41,574 nt of DNA, from contig JH154536.1 of assembly GCA_000226015.1 (NCBI GenBank), positions 334,748 to 376,321 of the forward strand. Direction: 5' to 3'. Source of the DNA: Mnemiopsis leidyi (Eukaryota; Ctenophora; Tentaculata; Lobata; Bolinopsidae). The notes beneath the pieces were generated by a model. That model had not been told where the DNA came from, searched no databases, and was given only the letters and a program-made list of their open reading frames with translations. The first letter of the stretch is position 1. Each line of letters opens with the position of its first letter. Position numbers and translations under genes: made by a program. Positions 25,380-37,100 of this stretch are shown here, piece by piece.

Positions 25380-26368
25380 AATAGGACAGTGTTTTTTCTA
25401 TAGCTTTTACACATAAACCTTTAAAGAGGGAAGACACAAGAAGTTTTACACTTATAGACGTTTGTTATTAAAACAACTTGAAATTATGCTATATAAGGAG
25501 TAAAACGTACGAAGTTGCTAAGTAAATCATTCTTACAAATAAAAAAAGAGGTGAATTCTTCTTTGTTTATATGTATCAGATTTAAAACTGCAATTGCTGG
25601 GTTCTTTGCACTTTTAAACAAAATATAATGAATATATCTAAGTTGGTCAGAGTTCATTCATTGAGTTGACAGTTCATTTGCATTTCAACAAAATAGAATA
25701 TCTAAGTTGAGAGTTCATATTGTATGAAATAATATAGTGGAGAAATTCAGTATCGAACTTTTGACTCTTAATTGGTGCTATAGCTAAAAAGTTGAATAAC
25801 GAATAAAAATAACGAATCAGAAAGTCTTATAACTAAATTAATGTTTTACGGGCGATGCGTGTCTAGAATTTCTTCGAATGCGTGAGAGCGCGTGACGGCC
25901 GCGACATGAGTATCAATCAATGTCAGACACTATAAACAAAAAATAAATCAGGTGCTAAAAACACATAACATGCGTCGAAGAGTTATAAGAGGTGTATAAA
26001 GCGTTAAGGAGCCAAGACCATGTCAAACCATGTCAAAAACTCCTCAAGAAGTGCATGGTCAAGGAATGTCTATATACTTTTATATTACACGTGTAACAAA
26101 AAAAATTTCTCTCCTTTTGCTTTAGGTACGCTTTTTGTACCGAATCTTTCCTCATTGAGGTTATGAATAATGTGACAGTGCTCAGTTTGTGACACAATCC
26201 GAATCAGTTTATACGTCAATGTATTGGGCCAGGTCTGTTTTTGCGAAGCACGGGACAATTGGTCGTGATAAAATAATTGTTCTACTATTAGAGTTAGATA
26301 ATAATTACATGACATATGTTTATTAAGTCAAGCACGAAGCATTTAAATAGATTTTTACTTTTTCTTAC

Positions 26369-27753
26369 CATGAGATACAGATAGGCATTCTGCAGGAGAA
26401 CCATTAGACCATTTAACCTTATATCCGTCGTCAACCCCTGTCCAATGAAAAGTTCTTGTCTGCAGATAAAACTCGTAGTTCCACCATCGGCTATTTTGAG
26501 TGAGAAAAATTCTTCCAGAGTACGAAGAAGAACCAAGATTTCCTCTGTCCACAGTACCTTGAGATGTACTTCTGATAGGGCTTGTCGTGATTAGTTTGTC
26601 AGCGATAAAGGTTGCTGTGTAATCCAATCCTCCATCGAAAGAGGAAAAGGCGGTGCATAGTTTTTCTGAAAGGATTTTTAAAGTTCAACTATGATATTCG
26701 CTCCACAAAAGCAATAAGTAATATAACTACGTAAAGTGGCTTATAACTATATCTCATAAAAATCGTCATTTACTCAGAACAAACTATAACTTCTTACATG
26801 GAAGGGGACATTCAACAGGAAAACAGTTTTCCCATGAACTATGAATTACATCAAACCCCACCTGAGTCCAATAAAATGTTGCTGACCCCACATCAAACAC
26901 ATAATTAAACGTATGCCCTATGTCGGAAAAAGTAATAGTTCCTGTATAGGTTGTTGAACCAGCTGATCCCCTGTCGACAGTTCCGTTAGAATTGTCCCTA
27001 GTCCCTCTCAAGCTTGTCATATATACTTTGTCGGCCGTTGAATGTAGCCTTGAACGTCCCCGATGGAGTGAGGAGAAGGAACTGCACCATGCCTCTATGG
27101 AANNNNNNNNNNNNNNTTGATCTTGATCATACTGGCCATAAATGTTATTACAGCAGGATATAATCAATTGAATAGTTACATTTAGTAATTGTATGGGTTA
27201 GAATAATCAAAGCCCTAAGTAAATTAACAACTAACCTGGCAAGGGGCAGTCTATCGGGATACCATTGAGCCATTGTCCAGATACAGAAGTCTCTCCGTCA
27301 GAAGTCCAATAGATCGATGACGACCTTATGTAAAATACGTACTGGTATTTTTGATTTTTGTCAGTGAAAGTGACTTCTCCCTTGTAAGTAGGTGAACCCG
27401 GAGATCCTCTGTCCAGGGTTCCTTCAGCGTCAGCACGGGTCGAGCTCTTCAGAAGTATCTTGTCGGTTGTAAAAGTCACATTGAACGGGGAATCTCCAAA
27501 CACGAAGCTACTGCATTGTGCTCCTGGAGGATAGAGGAGTGTCATGCGAATTCTTTCTTCTCGTTAACAGCATAACATTTCTATAAATCTAATATCTATA
27601 CCAATCAAAGAAATATTTTAGATTATGGATAATATTTTAAAATTTGTTTTGATTTAACTTGCCTGCTCTTGGAAGAAATGAACAGTAGAGGAAGATTCCT
27701 GATATTGAACAGAACAGCAAAACACCCAAGTGTCGAAAAATGAACTCCATCAT
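26369..27753 (-). CDS. Array gene 2: A-B-C paralogue, probably truncated or decaying
   Basis: Minus-strand exons parallel gene 1: 27663-27753 (signal peptide with core LGVLLFCSISGIFLYCSFL), 27236-27523 (A), 26798-27094 (B) and 26369-26665 (C). Module A differs from gene 1 at very few residues. Two defects are visible. First, the last base of exon B is T rather than G (CCAT|GTAAG instead of CCAG|GTAAG), and since exon C begins AA the spliced codon becomes TAA, ending the protein after module B. Second, the start of exon B carries three single-base insertions relative to gene 1 that together keep the frame but scramble about 14 residues. These lie within about 60 bases of a run of N and may be sequencing errors. 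The first intron again uses a GC donor (CAG|GCAAGT). Product if read as is: secreted A-B protein without C. Module family unknown. Confidence 0.7.
27103..27116. other. Assembly gap, 14 N
   Basis: Fourteen unknown bases lie in the intron between modules A and B of gene 2, eight bases outside the B exon. The corresponding interval of gene 1 is longer, so intron sequence is probably missing. Nearby base-level differences should be treated with caution. Confidence 1.
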
Positions 27754-28530
27754 TAGCAGTTAACACACTGCATATAATTTCATGATGATGAAACAGTCGA
27801 TCGTGATTTCGCAATTTGTTTGAAATATCTCAGTATCATATTATTATATTAGCTCATGAAAGCTTTAACTTAGCCAAAAAATATTTCAAAAGGGTTTTAT
27901 ACAAAGTGATCAGGGAAAAAGCAAGCAATTTATAACATAAGACATTGGAACCAATAGATAGTTAGAATCATTGAGCTGCTGTCTGTACGGACACGAAAAT
28001 GACTAAGTGTGCTAGACTGCTAGTGTTAAGAATACTCACTTTATTCACTATAAAGTTAGAATATTATGGGCACGTGTTATGCACTGCATCCAGACAGACC
28101 ATAATTAAGTTTAAAATGAAACAGCATTTCCTAGCCAATGTGAACAGATCATACTCTGAGTGAGTGTTTAAACGTTAACAGCTCTCATCCGCATCGCATC
28201 CATTATACCTCGACCACCCCTCTACAGTTAGGATTGACGTCTGACTTCACTGCCACAACATACATTAAGCTGAATACGATTTCATCTTTAATAATACTAT
28301 TATTTGACCCGATTCGGGGGTCCTGGTCCAATTGCATATAAACAAAATAGAATAACCGCATAATATCTAGTCTTCTAGCCAAACAAAATTGAAAATTTGT
28401 ATACACTTGAAGTCGGCCAGCCTAGTTAGATTCTGATATTTCTTTCTCGTTTCCTTAATATAGAAATAGCGTGTTGTTGTTGGTAGGATATTTTTAGGGT
28501 AGTATTCACTAGGCAACTAAGTGGAGCGTA

Positions 28531-28971
28531 GCACGAGATGTATAGGGGCATACCTATTGGACACTGAGAGTTAAGAAAAGGCTAGAAGCTTTAGAAACAA
28601 AAGGTAAAGAGGACTTGATATTACAAGGAAAAAGACACTATCGTCGATCGCTAGTTCCGACTGTTCGAGCGTTAGATTGCCCGAGTTGTTGCTCAAGCTT
28701 AAGGCTGAGAACAGATTGTCTCCTTATGTTCAGCCTGTTGGGTTTATGCTTTAACGGAGAGGAGTCGGAGTTAGGGAGTGTCGGTTTAAACAAACGCTCA
28801 AGAAGTGAGGTAGAAGTGAGGTAGAAGTAAGGGTGCTCCATCCTTCATGAAGTACCTCTTCTTCACGGTACTGCACGCGTTGTGCGTTACACACTAGAGG
28901 TCGCCCTTTCATTTTAGATGCCCAAATCAAAAAAGTGCCCCATAGGTATATAGCCAATCATACACACGTGC
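28531..28971. mobile_element. Possible small inverted-repeat element (MITE-like)
   Basis: The ends at about 28531-28564 and 28935-28971 are imperfect inverted repeats, sharing GCACG, TGTAT, ACCTAT and CAC blocks with small indels. The 440-base interior is richer in G+C than its flanks and has no clear gene, though both strands hold open frames around 28615-28957. No clean target-site duplication was identified. Old decay or chance similarity remain possible. Confidence 0.28.
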
Positions 28972-29749
28972 CGTCTCACGTGACACAATTTCGACAAATA
29001 GCAAACAAATCACACGACGGGTCACGTTGGCCAATAAAAGGTTGTCAGGTAACCCTAAATCTGCCTATAACTTCACTCAAAATGTAAGAGCCAAAATAAC
29101 TGTCAGCCAAACAGTTACACTTGGGTTTTACTAAATTCAACCAAATGCTACAAATTCAAGGTAATGCTCAGTCATGTTTAACACTTGGGCACGGAAATGG
29201 GTAATGATAAAAAGTGGTGCTCTCCAATGTTTCAAGCACTATAATATAATTATACGATTGAAATGCTCTCCAATATCCTAACATTATGATAAATAGGAAA
29301 TGTGCCCAAACACTGTACGTGAAAAGCGGTCTTGCTAAACATGATTAAACATTTGCTAGTGAAATTAAAAGTAAGGGCTCGAATATAAAGGGTAGATATT
29401 AAAGGTCGAAACGTGGAGTATTTAGAAAGTGGTTATTCAACATTAAGAAATAATATTGATTTCCAAGTTGAGGATGTTATTGTTAGAGATGATATCACGA
29501 TCATCCAGAATGAAGTCGTAAATAACTTATTAAACGTCCATAGACGATGGAGCGCTAATTTTTTCTTGCGTGGTACTGTAATTACTAAACTTTGAAACTG
29601 CTTGGTATGAAGCTGTGTTTTCCTTTTATTTTGCGGGTCTGTCATCATGAGCCTTATAGAGGAAGGATAGAAAATTCGTGTCTAAGAATAAAAACAAATG
29701 CAATTTTTACACTTCAATTACATTTTAGCCCAAACAAAACGACACCTAC

Positions 29750-32271
29750 CAGGAAAGACAGACAGGCACTTCACAGGAACTCCATTAGACCACTCAGTTT
29801 TGTCTCCGTTCACCAGCTTGGTCCATTTGAAAGATCTTGTCTCCAGGTAAAATATGTAGTCCCATGTTTCACTATCGTGATTAAACATAATGCGACCTGT
29901 GTAGAAGGATGAACCAAGGTTACCTCTGTTCACTGTTCCTTCAGATTTGCCTAACTTGGGGCTCGTCGTGATCAGTTTCTCAGCGATAAAAGTTGCTGTG
30001 AAATCGAAATCATTGGTGAAAGAAGAGAAGGAACTGCACTGTTTCTCTGAAAGGATGGTTGAAGTTTTTTCCAGATAATACGAAAATAGTTACAAAATAG
30101 ATTTTAAAATACAGTACGAATTGGTATCTTTAATAATTGATGCTATCAAAAAGAAAACTTGAGTTTACCAGGAAGAGGGCATTCTTCCCGAGCCGGGTTG
30201 GTCCAGTTCCTGGAAATAACCGCTGACCCCACTTGAGTCCACTCAAAGGAAGCAGACCTCACGTCAAACACATAACTAAACGCGTATTCGTCATCATCAG
30301 AGAATGTAAGAGTTCCCGTATATCTGCTTGAGCCAGCTTCTCCTCTATTGACTGTCCCTTCGCTATTCTCCCGGGATCCTTTCAAGCTTGTCAAGAACAG
30401 TTTGTCGGCCGTGAATGTAGCCTTAAAGTCCTGGTCGGAGTAAGAAAAGGAACTGCACCATTCATCTGAAGGTGGTATGGTAAGGAATATGTCCATAACA
30501 GCGCTATAACTACATGCCCATATCATGTATAAATGTACTTTTATCATGAGGACCATAATAAATGTTTGATAAATGTTTTTATGATGATTTGAAAGAGGAA
30601 GAAATATGAAACTTCATCTGAATATTAAAAGCTAAGGCGTCATAGCTAATACTTTGAAATTAACCGTACAACTAAAATTATCTGTACAACTATACAACTG
30701 AAATTAACTAAGTAACTTTATGATCATATATTTACCAGGCAAGGTGCATCCTATCGGAATACAATTGAGCCATTTACTTGTTACGGTAGTCCCTCCAATA
30801 GGAGTCCAGTAGATCGATGACGACCTTAAGTAAAATACGTAATTGAATCTTTGAGTCACGTCAGCAAAAGTAAATTCTCCCTTGTATGTGAGGGAGCCTG
30901 GAGATCCTCGGTCGAGGGTTCCTTCACCGCCAGCCCGGACAGAACCCTCCAAAAGTATCTTGTCGGTCGAGAAAGTGATCGTAAAGTAATTACCATCAGT
31001 TTCTCCGCCGTAGTAAACGAAGGAATTGCACTCTGAGGGGATAATGGATATTGATAGAGTTTAATGGAAACGTGATATTGATAAAGCTTGATCAAGTATT
31101 GTACAGTTAATTTTAGTTGTATCAAAAAAACTTGAGTTTACCAGGAAGAGGGCATTCTTCCCGAGCCGGGTTGGTCCAGTTCCTGGAAATAACCGCTGGC
31201 CCCGCTTGAGTCCACTCAAAGGAAGCGGACCTCACGTCAAACACATAACTAAACGCGTATTCGTCATCATCAGAAAATGTAAGAGTTCCCGTATATCTGC
31301 TTGAGCCAGCTTCTCCTCTATTGACTGTCCCTTCGCTATTCTCCCGAGATCCTTTCAAGCTTGTCAAGAACAGTTTGTCGGCCGTGAATGTAGCCTTGAA
31401 GTCCTGGTCGGAGTAAGAAAAGGAACTGCACCATTCATCTGAAGGTGGTATGGTAAGGAATATGTCTATAACAGCGCTATAACTACATGCCCATATCATG
31501 TATAAACGTACTTTTATCATGAGGACCATTATATTTGTTTTGTAAATGTTTTTATGATGATTTGAAACAGGAAGAAATATTAAACTTCATCTCAATATCA
31601 AAACTGTACAACTAAAATTATCTGTATAACTATACAACTGAAATTAACTAAATTAAACTTTATGATCATATATTTACCAGGCAAGGTGCATCCTATCGGA
31701 ATACAATTGAGCCATTTACTTGTTACGGTAGTCCCTCCAATAGGAGTCCAGTAGATCGATGACGACCTTAAGTAAAATACGTAATTGAATCTTTGAGTCA
31801 CGTCAGCAAAAGTAAATTCTCCCTTGTATGTGAGGGAGCCTGGAGATCCTCGGTCGAGGGTTCCTTCACCGCCAGCCCGGACAGAACCCTCCAAAAGTAT
31901 CTTGTCGGTCGAGAAAGTGATCGTAAAGTAATTACCATCAGTTTCTTCGCCGTAGTAAACGAAGGAATTGCACTCTGAGGGGATATTGATAGAGTTTAAT
32001 TGAAACGTGATATTGATAAAGCTTGATCAAGTAAGCAAGTTAATTTAAGTCATGTTCTTGATTAAACTTTTTAAATAAGAGGTAGTGATTATTGTGATTA
32101 AGCAGTTCAACCCATATTGATCAGACAGAGTGAATAATTTCATAATATGAAAAATAAGATAAGCAAGCTTATCATGCCGTGCTTACCTCCACCTTCCACA
32201 AAAGGGTTGAAGTCAAAGAGAATCCAGGCTGTCAAAGATAGCAAAAAGAGCTCTCCACGTAGCATAATCAT
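29750..32271 (-). CDS. Array gene 3: secreted A-B-A-B-C modular protein
   Basis: Minus-strand exons: 32187-32271 (signal peptide, MIMLRGELFLLSLTAWILFD...), 31678-31974 (A1), 31142-31438 (B1), 30736-31032 (A2), 30169-30465 (B2) and 29750-30046 (C). All five module exons are exactly 297 bases and all junctions are phase 1, so modules can be added or lost without breaking the frame. Module signatures are as in genes 1 and 2: CNSF or CSSF near the start, a GT-[LV]-[DN]-RG core, and IGC or EEC near the end. Both B modules carry an NWT glycosylation sequon. Here the first intron has an ordinary GT donor (GGAG|GTAAGC). A1/B1 and A2/B2 are almost identical, introns included. The 3' end is unresolved; acceptors near 29590-29625 are possible. 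Expected product is at least 523 residues, extracellular, function unknown. It lies downstream of the retroelement at 32.6-34.2 kb. Confidence 0.82.
30145..32040. repeat. Internal ~0.95-kb tandem duplication in gene 3
   Basis: The unit holding exons A2-B2 (about 30145-31100) is repeated as A1-B1 (about 31115-32040). Exon-to-exon offsets are 942 bases for A and 973 for B, the difference being small intron indels. The shared junction sequence CGTGATATTGATAAAGCTTG appears at the upstream end of both units (near 31070 and 32007). The visible parts of A1 and A2 differ by one residue (GEE versus GGE near the start). Confidence 0.92.
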
Positions 32272-32596
32272 AACCAACTGCTTATGATTAGACGAGATAA
32301 GATTTCGATGAAATCAATTAGCAGCAGTTAAACGAACTAAAAACGAGAATTTTTCAACTTTTAGGCCGGAAAACTAAATTCTAGTAGATTATAACAAACT
32401 GTATAACAAACGTTGAATAGCTCAAGGGAGCATCTTCAATATCTTGTCAGTACATGACAAACTTAAAACAATTCTTACCACTTTGTCTGTTTCTCAGCAA
32501 TATCTCTAAGCATATACATATCATTTAAACTTTCTAAATTAAAGCCTCTATTGCTAAGATCGGTCTTAACAGTGTGAAACAAATTTATCTGGTGTC

Positions 32597-34190
32597 TTAC
32601 TTATAGCCATCAACAGAATAAGTTAGTGCTACAGCTGCTGGACTGTTTTCTGGCAACCGCAACACATGCCCGAACATTTTCCATCTAGCAAGCCGGTCGA
32701 CTCTATCAGTCAATGATATAACTTCACATGTCTTGTAAACTCGATAGGGGTTATGAAGAAGAGTGTAAAGAGTGGTAAAGGGTTTTGTTTGACATGACAT
32801 ACGTGGCCATCTGACGTTGAGTATTGACCTAAGGTGATGTCTGTGAGAAATGTTAAGTTTTTCGAGAATGTGTTTTAGTCCAGACCAAGAGCAGGATCCA
32901 TACATAATAAGAGAAACAACTTGAGCTTCATAAATAATTAGTTTTCGTTTAAGTGATATTTTTCTGCCTTGTAGCCCGATCTTACTAAGTTCCGAAAGCC
33001 ACATTTCCTAACTGTATCCTATGCAAAATGTCTTATGTACTGCAAAGGAGTGATCCTAGGAGCTTGGTGCACCTTCATGTGCATAATCATTACCGGATAT
33101 CTCACCCCAAAAGAGTAAGTTTCATTCTTGCCAGCAAGGCACACTCTCATAAATTTAGACTTCTGCTCATTAACATTTAGACTCCATTCTTTGAGGACTG
33201 ATGTAGCTTAAGGTAAGATTTGTGCAAGAGCTGCAGGATCTTCATCTAGAAAGTCAATGTCATCAGCATATTCTGATTCGAGGGGTAGGCACGAGTCACT
33301 AATTGGTGGATGATTGGGTCGGTTTAATACGGCTCTCGAATGTATGAGAGCAGCGGCTAGAGTGAGGGTGAACAAGCAACCTGATAATGAGTCTCCTTGA
33401 ATTAAAGGTCCAGAAAGGCTGATGATTGATGAATACAGTTGACAGTTGTTTTTTGCCGATACGAACATGGAGTTTGGTGTTGGATAACAATAATGGCACC
33501 AGTCTTACCTCATCTTCTGTGCAACTAGCGTCAATGAGAAGATTAAAAACTGTTTGCCTGCTTTTAGTGTCGAAAGCTGATGACATGTCAATACCCATTT
33601 TACTGAATTTCCAATGCCGATTTTTGAACAACTAATACAATTAGCATACGTTGGCACCTTACAAGATCATCACAGCTTCTACCATGTTTATATGCAGCTT
33701 GCCAGGGTCCAGTGTATCTGTCCATTTTATGGCCAATACGTAACGGAGTAAAAAGGGATAGAACTTTTCTGACACAATTAGAAAGTGTAAGAGGACGTAG
33801 ACTTTTCAAAGCTGGGCCTTTTGGTTTTCCTGGCTTTTGGAGAGGTGTTATGATCCCTCATTGTCCAATACTGTCAATGTAGGAGTTAGTTTCGAAAGAT
33901 TGGTTGATCATGGTTGCATAAGCTGAGTAGTATGATTTTCCTGTATAGCGTAGAAGCTCATTTGGTATATTATCAGGACCTGTTGCGTGACCGTTTTTAA
34001 GTTTTTTAGCAGGCTGCTTCAACTTCTTTGGCCGGTGTTATTGGGACAATTAAAGGTTTTGGGGGTCCGTCAAAAGGTGCTAGGGGTTCTTCACCATTAT
34101 TATACTGTTTCTCAAAGTAATTCCGTAAAAAAATTTCAGCCTTTTCTGAGTCACTTCCAACTATTTCCCATTTATCGTTAGTAACACTTT
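32597..34190 (-). mobile_element. Degraded non-LTR retrotransposon, reverse transcriptase part
   Basis: Minus-strand fragments in several frames follow the order of a LINE-type reverse transcriptase. A segment near 34180-33930 includes KNGHATGPDNIPNELL. Then comes RPLTLSNCVRK to AYKHGRS (33809-33600), DMSSAFDT (motif A, about 33590), QGDSLSG (motif B) and EYADDIDF (motif C, catalytic YADD, about 33260). The thumb and C-terminal part (33004-32597) holds LRSILNVRWP and KMFGHVLRLPENSPA, a block typical of many invertebrate non-LTR elements. Frame changes, an in-frame TAA shortly after the YADD motif and a missing piece before 33004 show it is dead. No endonuclease domain and no 3' tail were recognised, so it is truncated. 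Its 3' end lies about 330 bases upstream of the start of gene 3. Confidence 0.85.
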
Positions 34191-37100
34191 ATACAGTTGC
34201 AGTAAGTGTTAAATTCTCTAAATTATAAATTCCAATCCTCTAAAATGAAAAACGGTCAATTACTCGATAGGGGTTATGAAGGAGAGTGTTCTGCGGTGAA
34301 CATTAAATTTGACTTGCCCGTCATAAGTATGATTTACGCGGCACGAAGATGGAAAAAATCATCTCAAACAAACCATATCTTGTTTGAATTAAAAAGGCAG
34401 TTTGGCGTATAGCTGTATCCTTTATCAGCTTAAAGAGAACTATATGAGTAAGAGAACTATATGAGTATATGGTAGATGTTTCAGTTTGCAGAGTGCTCAA
34501 ATATTGAATGCGAGCCTTATACAATAGATGAAAAGAAACTCATTCCCTTAAGGGACTGAGTGTTTTATCTTATTCTGGCTTACTTAATATATGTTTGAAC
34601 AGAAAACAATTGTTATTTCTTTATAGTTTCTTAATATTTAAGCTTTCACAGCCGTTAACAAACTAGACTTTTAAATTTCCAATCAGAATACAGGAACATA
34701 ACAAGGATCTCAAGAAGTGGCCAAATCGTAACAGTGACATAACCAGGACTTGTACAGCAGCGCGCACCCTCCCGTCATTTTATTCTCCTCTATTCGCCTC
34801 GAATGAGAGTCGGACAAAGTCAGACAAAACCAGGACTATAAAAGTAGTGTTCTGCTTTATAATCACTAACTACCGTGACCTCCACTCCACTGTTGATTAT
34901 TCATAAACACCACCTCAGTGATTTGCATATGATTATGAGGTACCTTAAATATTGAGTGATACAATCTAAAGCAACTTCTCTGAGGACTATCAAAGCTGCT
35001 CACGAACGACTAACTTGGGCCTCAATGAAGCAGTAACTGACTAAGATGCTGGAAGAAAATTGACAATTTTTCTCGATAACTAACTCGACAAATAGAACCT
35101 AGATATATCTCCATCATTACTAACGTATACTACAACCCATGATATGTGAGCAAGAAACTACTAACACCGTTCGTTGCTGCGTTGTAGCCACTCATTTCCT
35201 CGAACTGTAGATTTATGGCACACTGCAGTTATTCAGTGTTAGAGGGGTAAGAATGTAAGATCGCTTTCCAACAATTATGATACTCAATCGCCATTGTCCT
35301 GCATTGCGCCACGACAATTGTGTTTCAGTGACGTCTATTATATATAATTGTATGGTACGTGGGCAGGAAACTGTCAGTAGTTGTACTTGTATGCTCCCTC
35401 CGCGAAATTTTAGCTTTGAAGAAATCAATTCTTAATAGTTTTATAAGAGAAAAGTAGGAATGTCAAATGATGACCGAATACTATCTAAAAAAAGATGGTC
35501 GTGACTTAACAAATTTGTCGATTACATGGAGATATTGTATATTAATAGATGGTGTGCTTATCAAAGGATATCTATAGGTTTAACATTGTCTATACGATCT
35601 CTAAAGAGGAAAATAAAGGCATTGTTACAATGAACGTAAAGCTAGGATCACGTCATGGTGCTTAATTGTTGATTATAGGGACGCCGAATGCTCGGTATCT
35701 GACTATCTGCACCATCCAATCTGCTGGCAAGCATGTACGGAAATTGGACTATCAAACATCTATGCCAGGTCCCTTATAGACTTCGCATGATCAATATGAG
35801 ATACTTTCTACACAATGATAAACTTTTACCTCGATGATCTAGAACCAAGGAACAATCACTAGGTACTCCGTCCAGCCATATATATTATCAGCGTTTCCTT
35901 GTCACCGACTCACCAGGTCTCAGTGGCAAAATTGCAAAAAAAAGCTGTTTCACGGAAACCTGATAATGATACTTGATTATCGGCCATCTGTCTGGGAAGT
36001 ACTGGAGGAGAAAAGGTCTGATACTTTTGTTAGACAGCTATAGATCCGCTCTGTTGAGGACTCCGTCGGGTCAAGCCGCCCGGCCGGGTCGACTTAGCCA
36101 TATGAACGGGTGACCATGATTGAGATCTAAATGAGCATGGCAATGCTTGTAGTACTAGTAGCGAAGTCTCGGGTGAATTTGAATACAGTATGGTAGAACA
36201 ATCTTAACCGTCGCTGACCGCTCAAGATCCTTCTGCGCCTGTAAGTGTAATTTGTACCACATGGCTGTTAATGTTGGATACACATAAGTAAAATTGGTGT
36301 TGAATAAAATATGATGCATATTTTAACGCATATCAGATCTTTTGCATCTCAAAGGATATTTCCCTTTGCCTGCAGGGAACCTCAGCCTTTGTGGCTCTGT
36401 TACTGATACTGCAGGAGATTCCGTTGAGAGAGAGCCACGCAGCAACACGTTCACTTGGAATTGTTTAACTGTGAACAACATAGCGACGTTGTAAAAATAC
36501 ATTTGTGATGGTTTAACTGTAGCAAATTCCATATTCCATGAACCGTTAGCAAACTCTATAAACCACTGTGCTTAATCTGAATAACAAATTAGCATATCTT
36601 TGAACTCGAAGAGAAGATGGAAGATAATTAGTCGTGGTATAGCACTGGTGGTTACCAAAACTGTAAGCTTTATAATTGGTTTTGTCATATAGCATAAGAA
36701 TAATTTGTAACACTTAAAGGGGGTGCTCAAAAAATAAATACTGCCATTATTGGGATGTAAATGGTTAGCGAATTGTCTAACGAATCCTTTGTCCACGTCT
36801 CTGAGATCAGCGGTGTGGGTGAATTAAACAGGAATTAAACAGGAATTAAACAGGAATTAAACAGGAATTAAACATGAAGGAGTAAATGGGTCAAAATGGT
36901 ATGCACGTCAGAAAGAATCCAAATAAGTCTCAATCTGAAAGTTTTTTTACAATTTTCAGAGACTAAGCTGTCCTATAGTGTCACTAGTACGTTTCTTAAA
37001 ATCGATGTTGTAACTCCAAACAGAGGTATCTGAGCTATCTTTTAAATGGTCAAGAGTGGACATGACCAGTGCTTTATTGAATGAGAAAGGAATCTTAGAT

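Larger units (their letters stand above)
25380..27760. repeat. Segmental duplication copy carrying gene 2
   Basis: This segment matches about 21200-23180 in the same orientation, offset by about 4.2-4.6 kb. The match covers the signal-peptide exon, all three module exons, the introns and some 3' flank (shared words near 21204 and 25386 such as CAGTGTTTTTTCT). Intron 3 differs at about 8 of 132 positions between the copies by direct comparison. The 3' flank is more diverged and has indels. Confidence 0.8.

Noticed and set aside
26085-26315. Minus-strand open frame downstream of gene 2 as its terminal exon
   Set aside because: The frame could join in phase 1 after module C, but the homologous sequence after gene 1 stops after three codons, so there is no conserved tail.
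29433-29625. Minus-strand frame with a basic then hydrophobic tail as the last exon of gene 3, suggesting membrane anchoring
   Set aside because: Two acceptors give different frames and neither tail resembles those of genes 1 or 2. The hydrophobic part is interrupted by polar residues, so anchoring cannot be claimed.
36055-36160. G+C-rich stretch considered as an rRNA or tRNA gene
   Set aside because: No tRNA arms or T-loop pattern and no recognisable 5S or snRNA blocks could be found.
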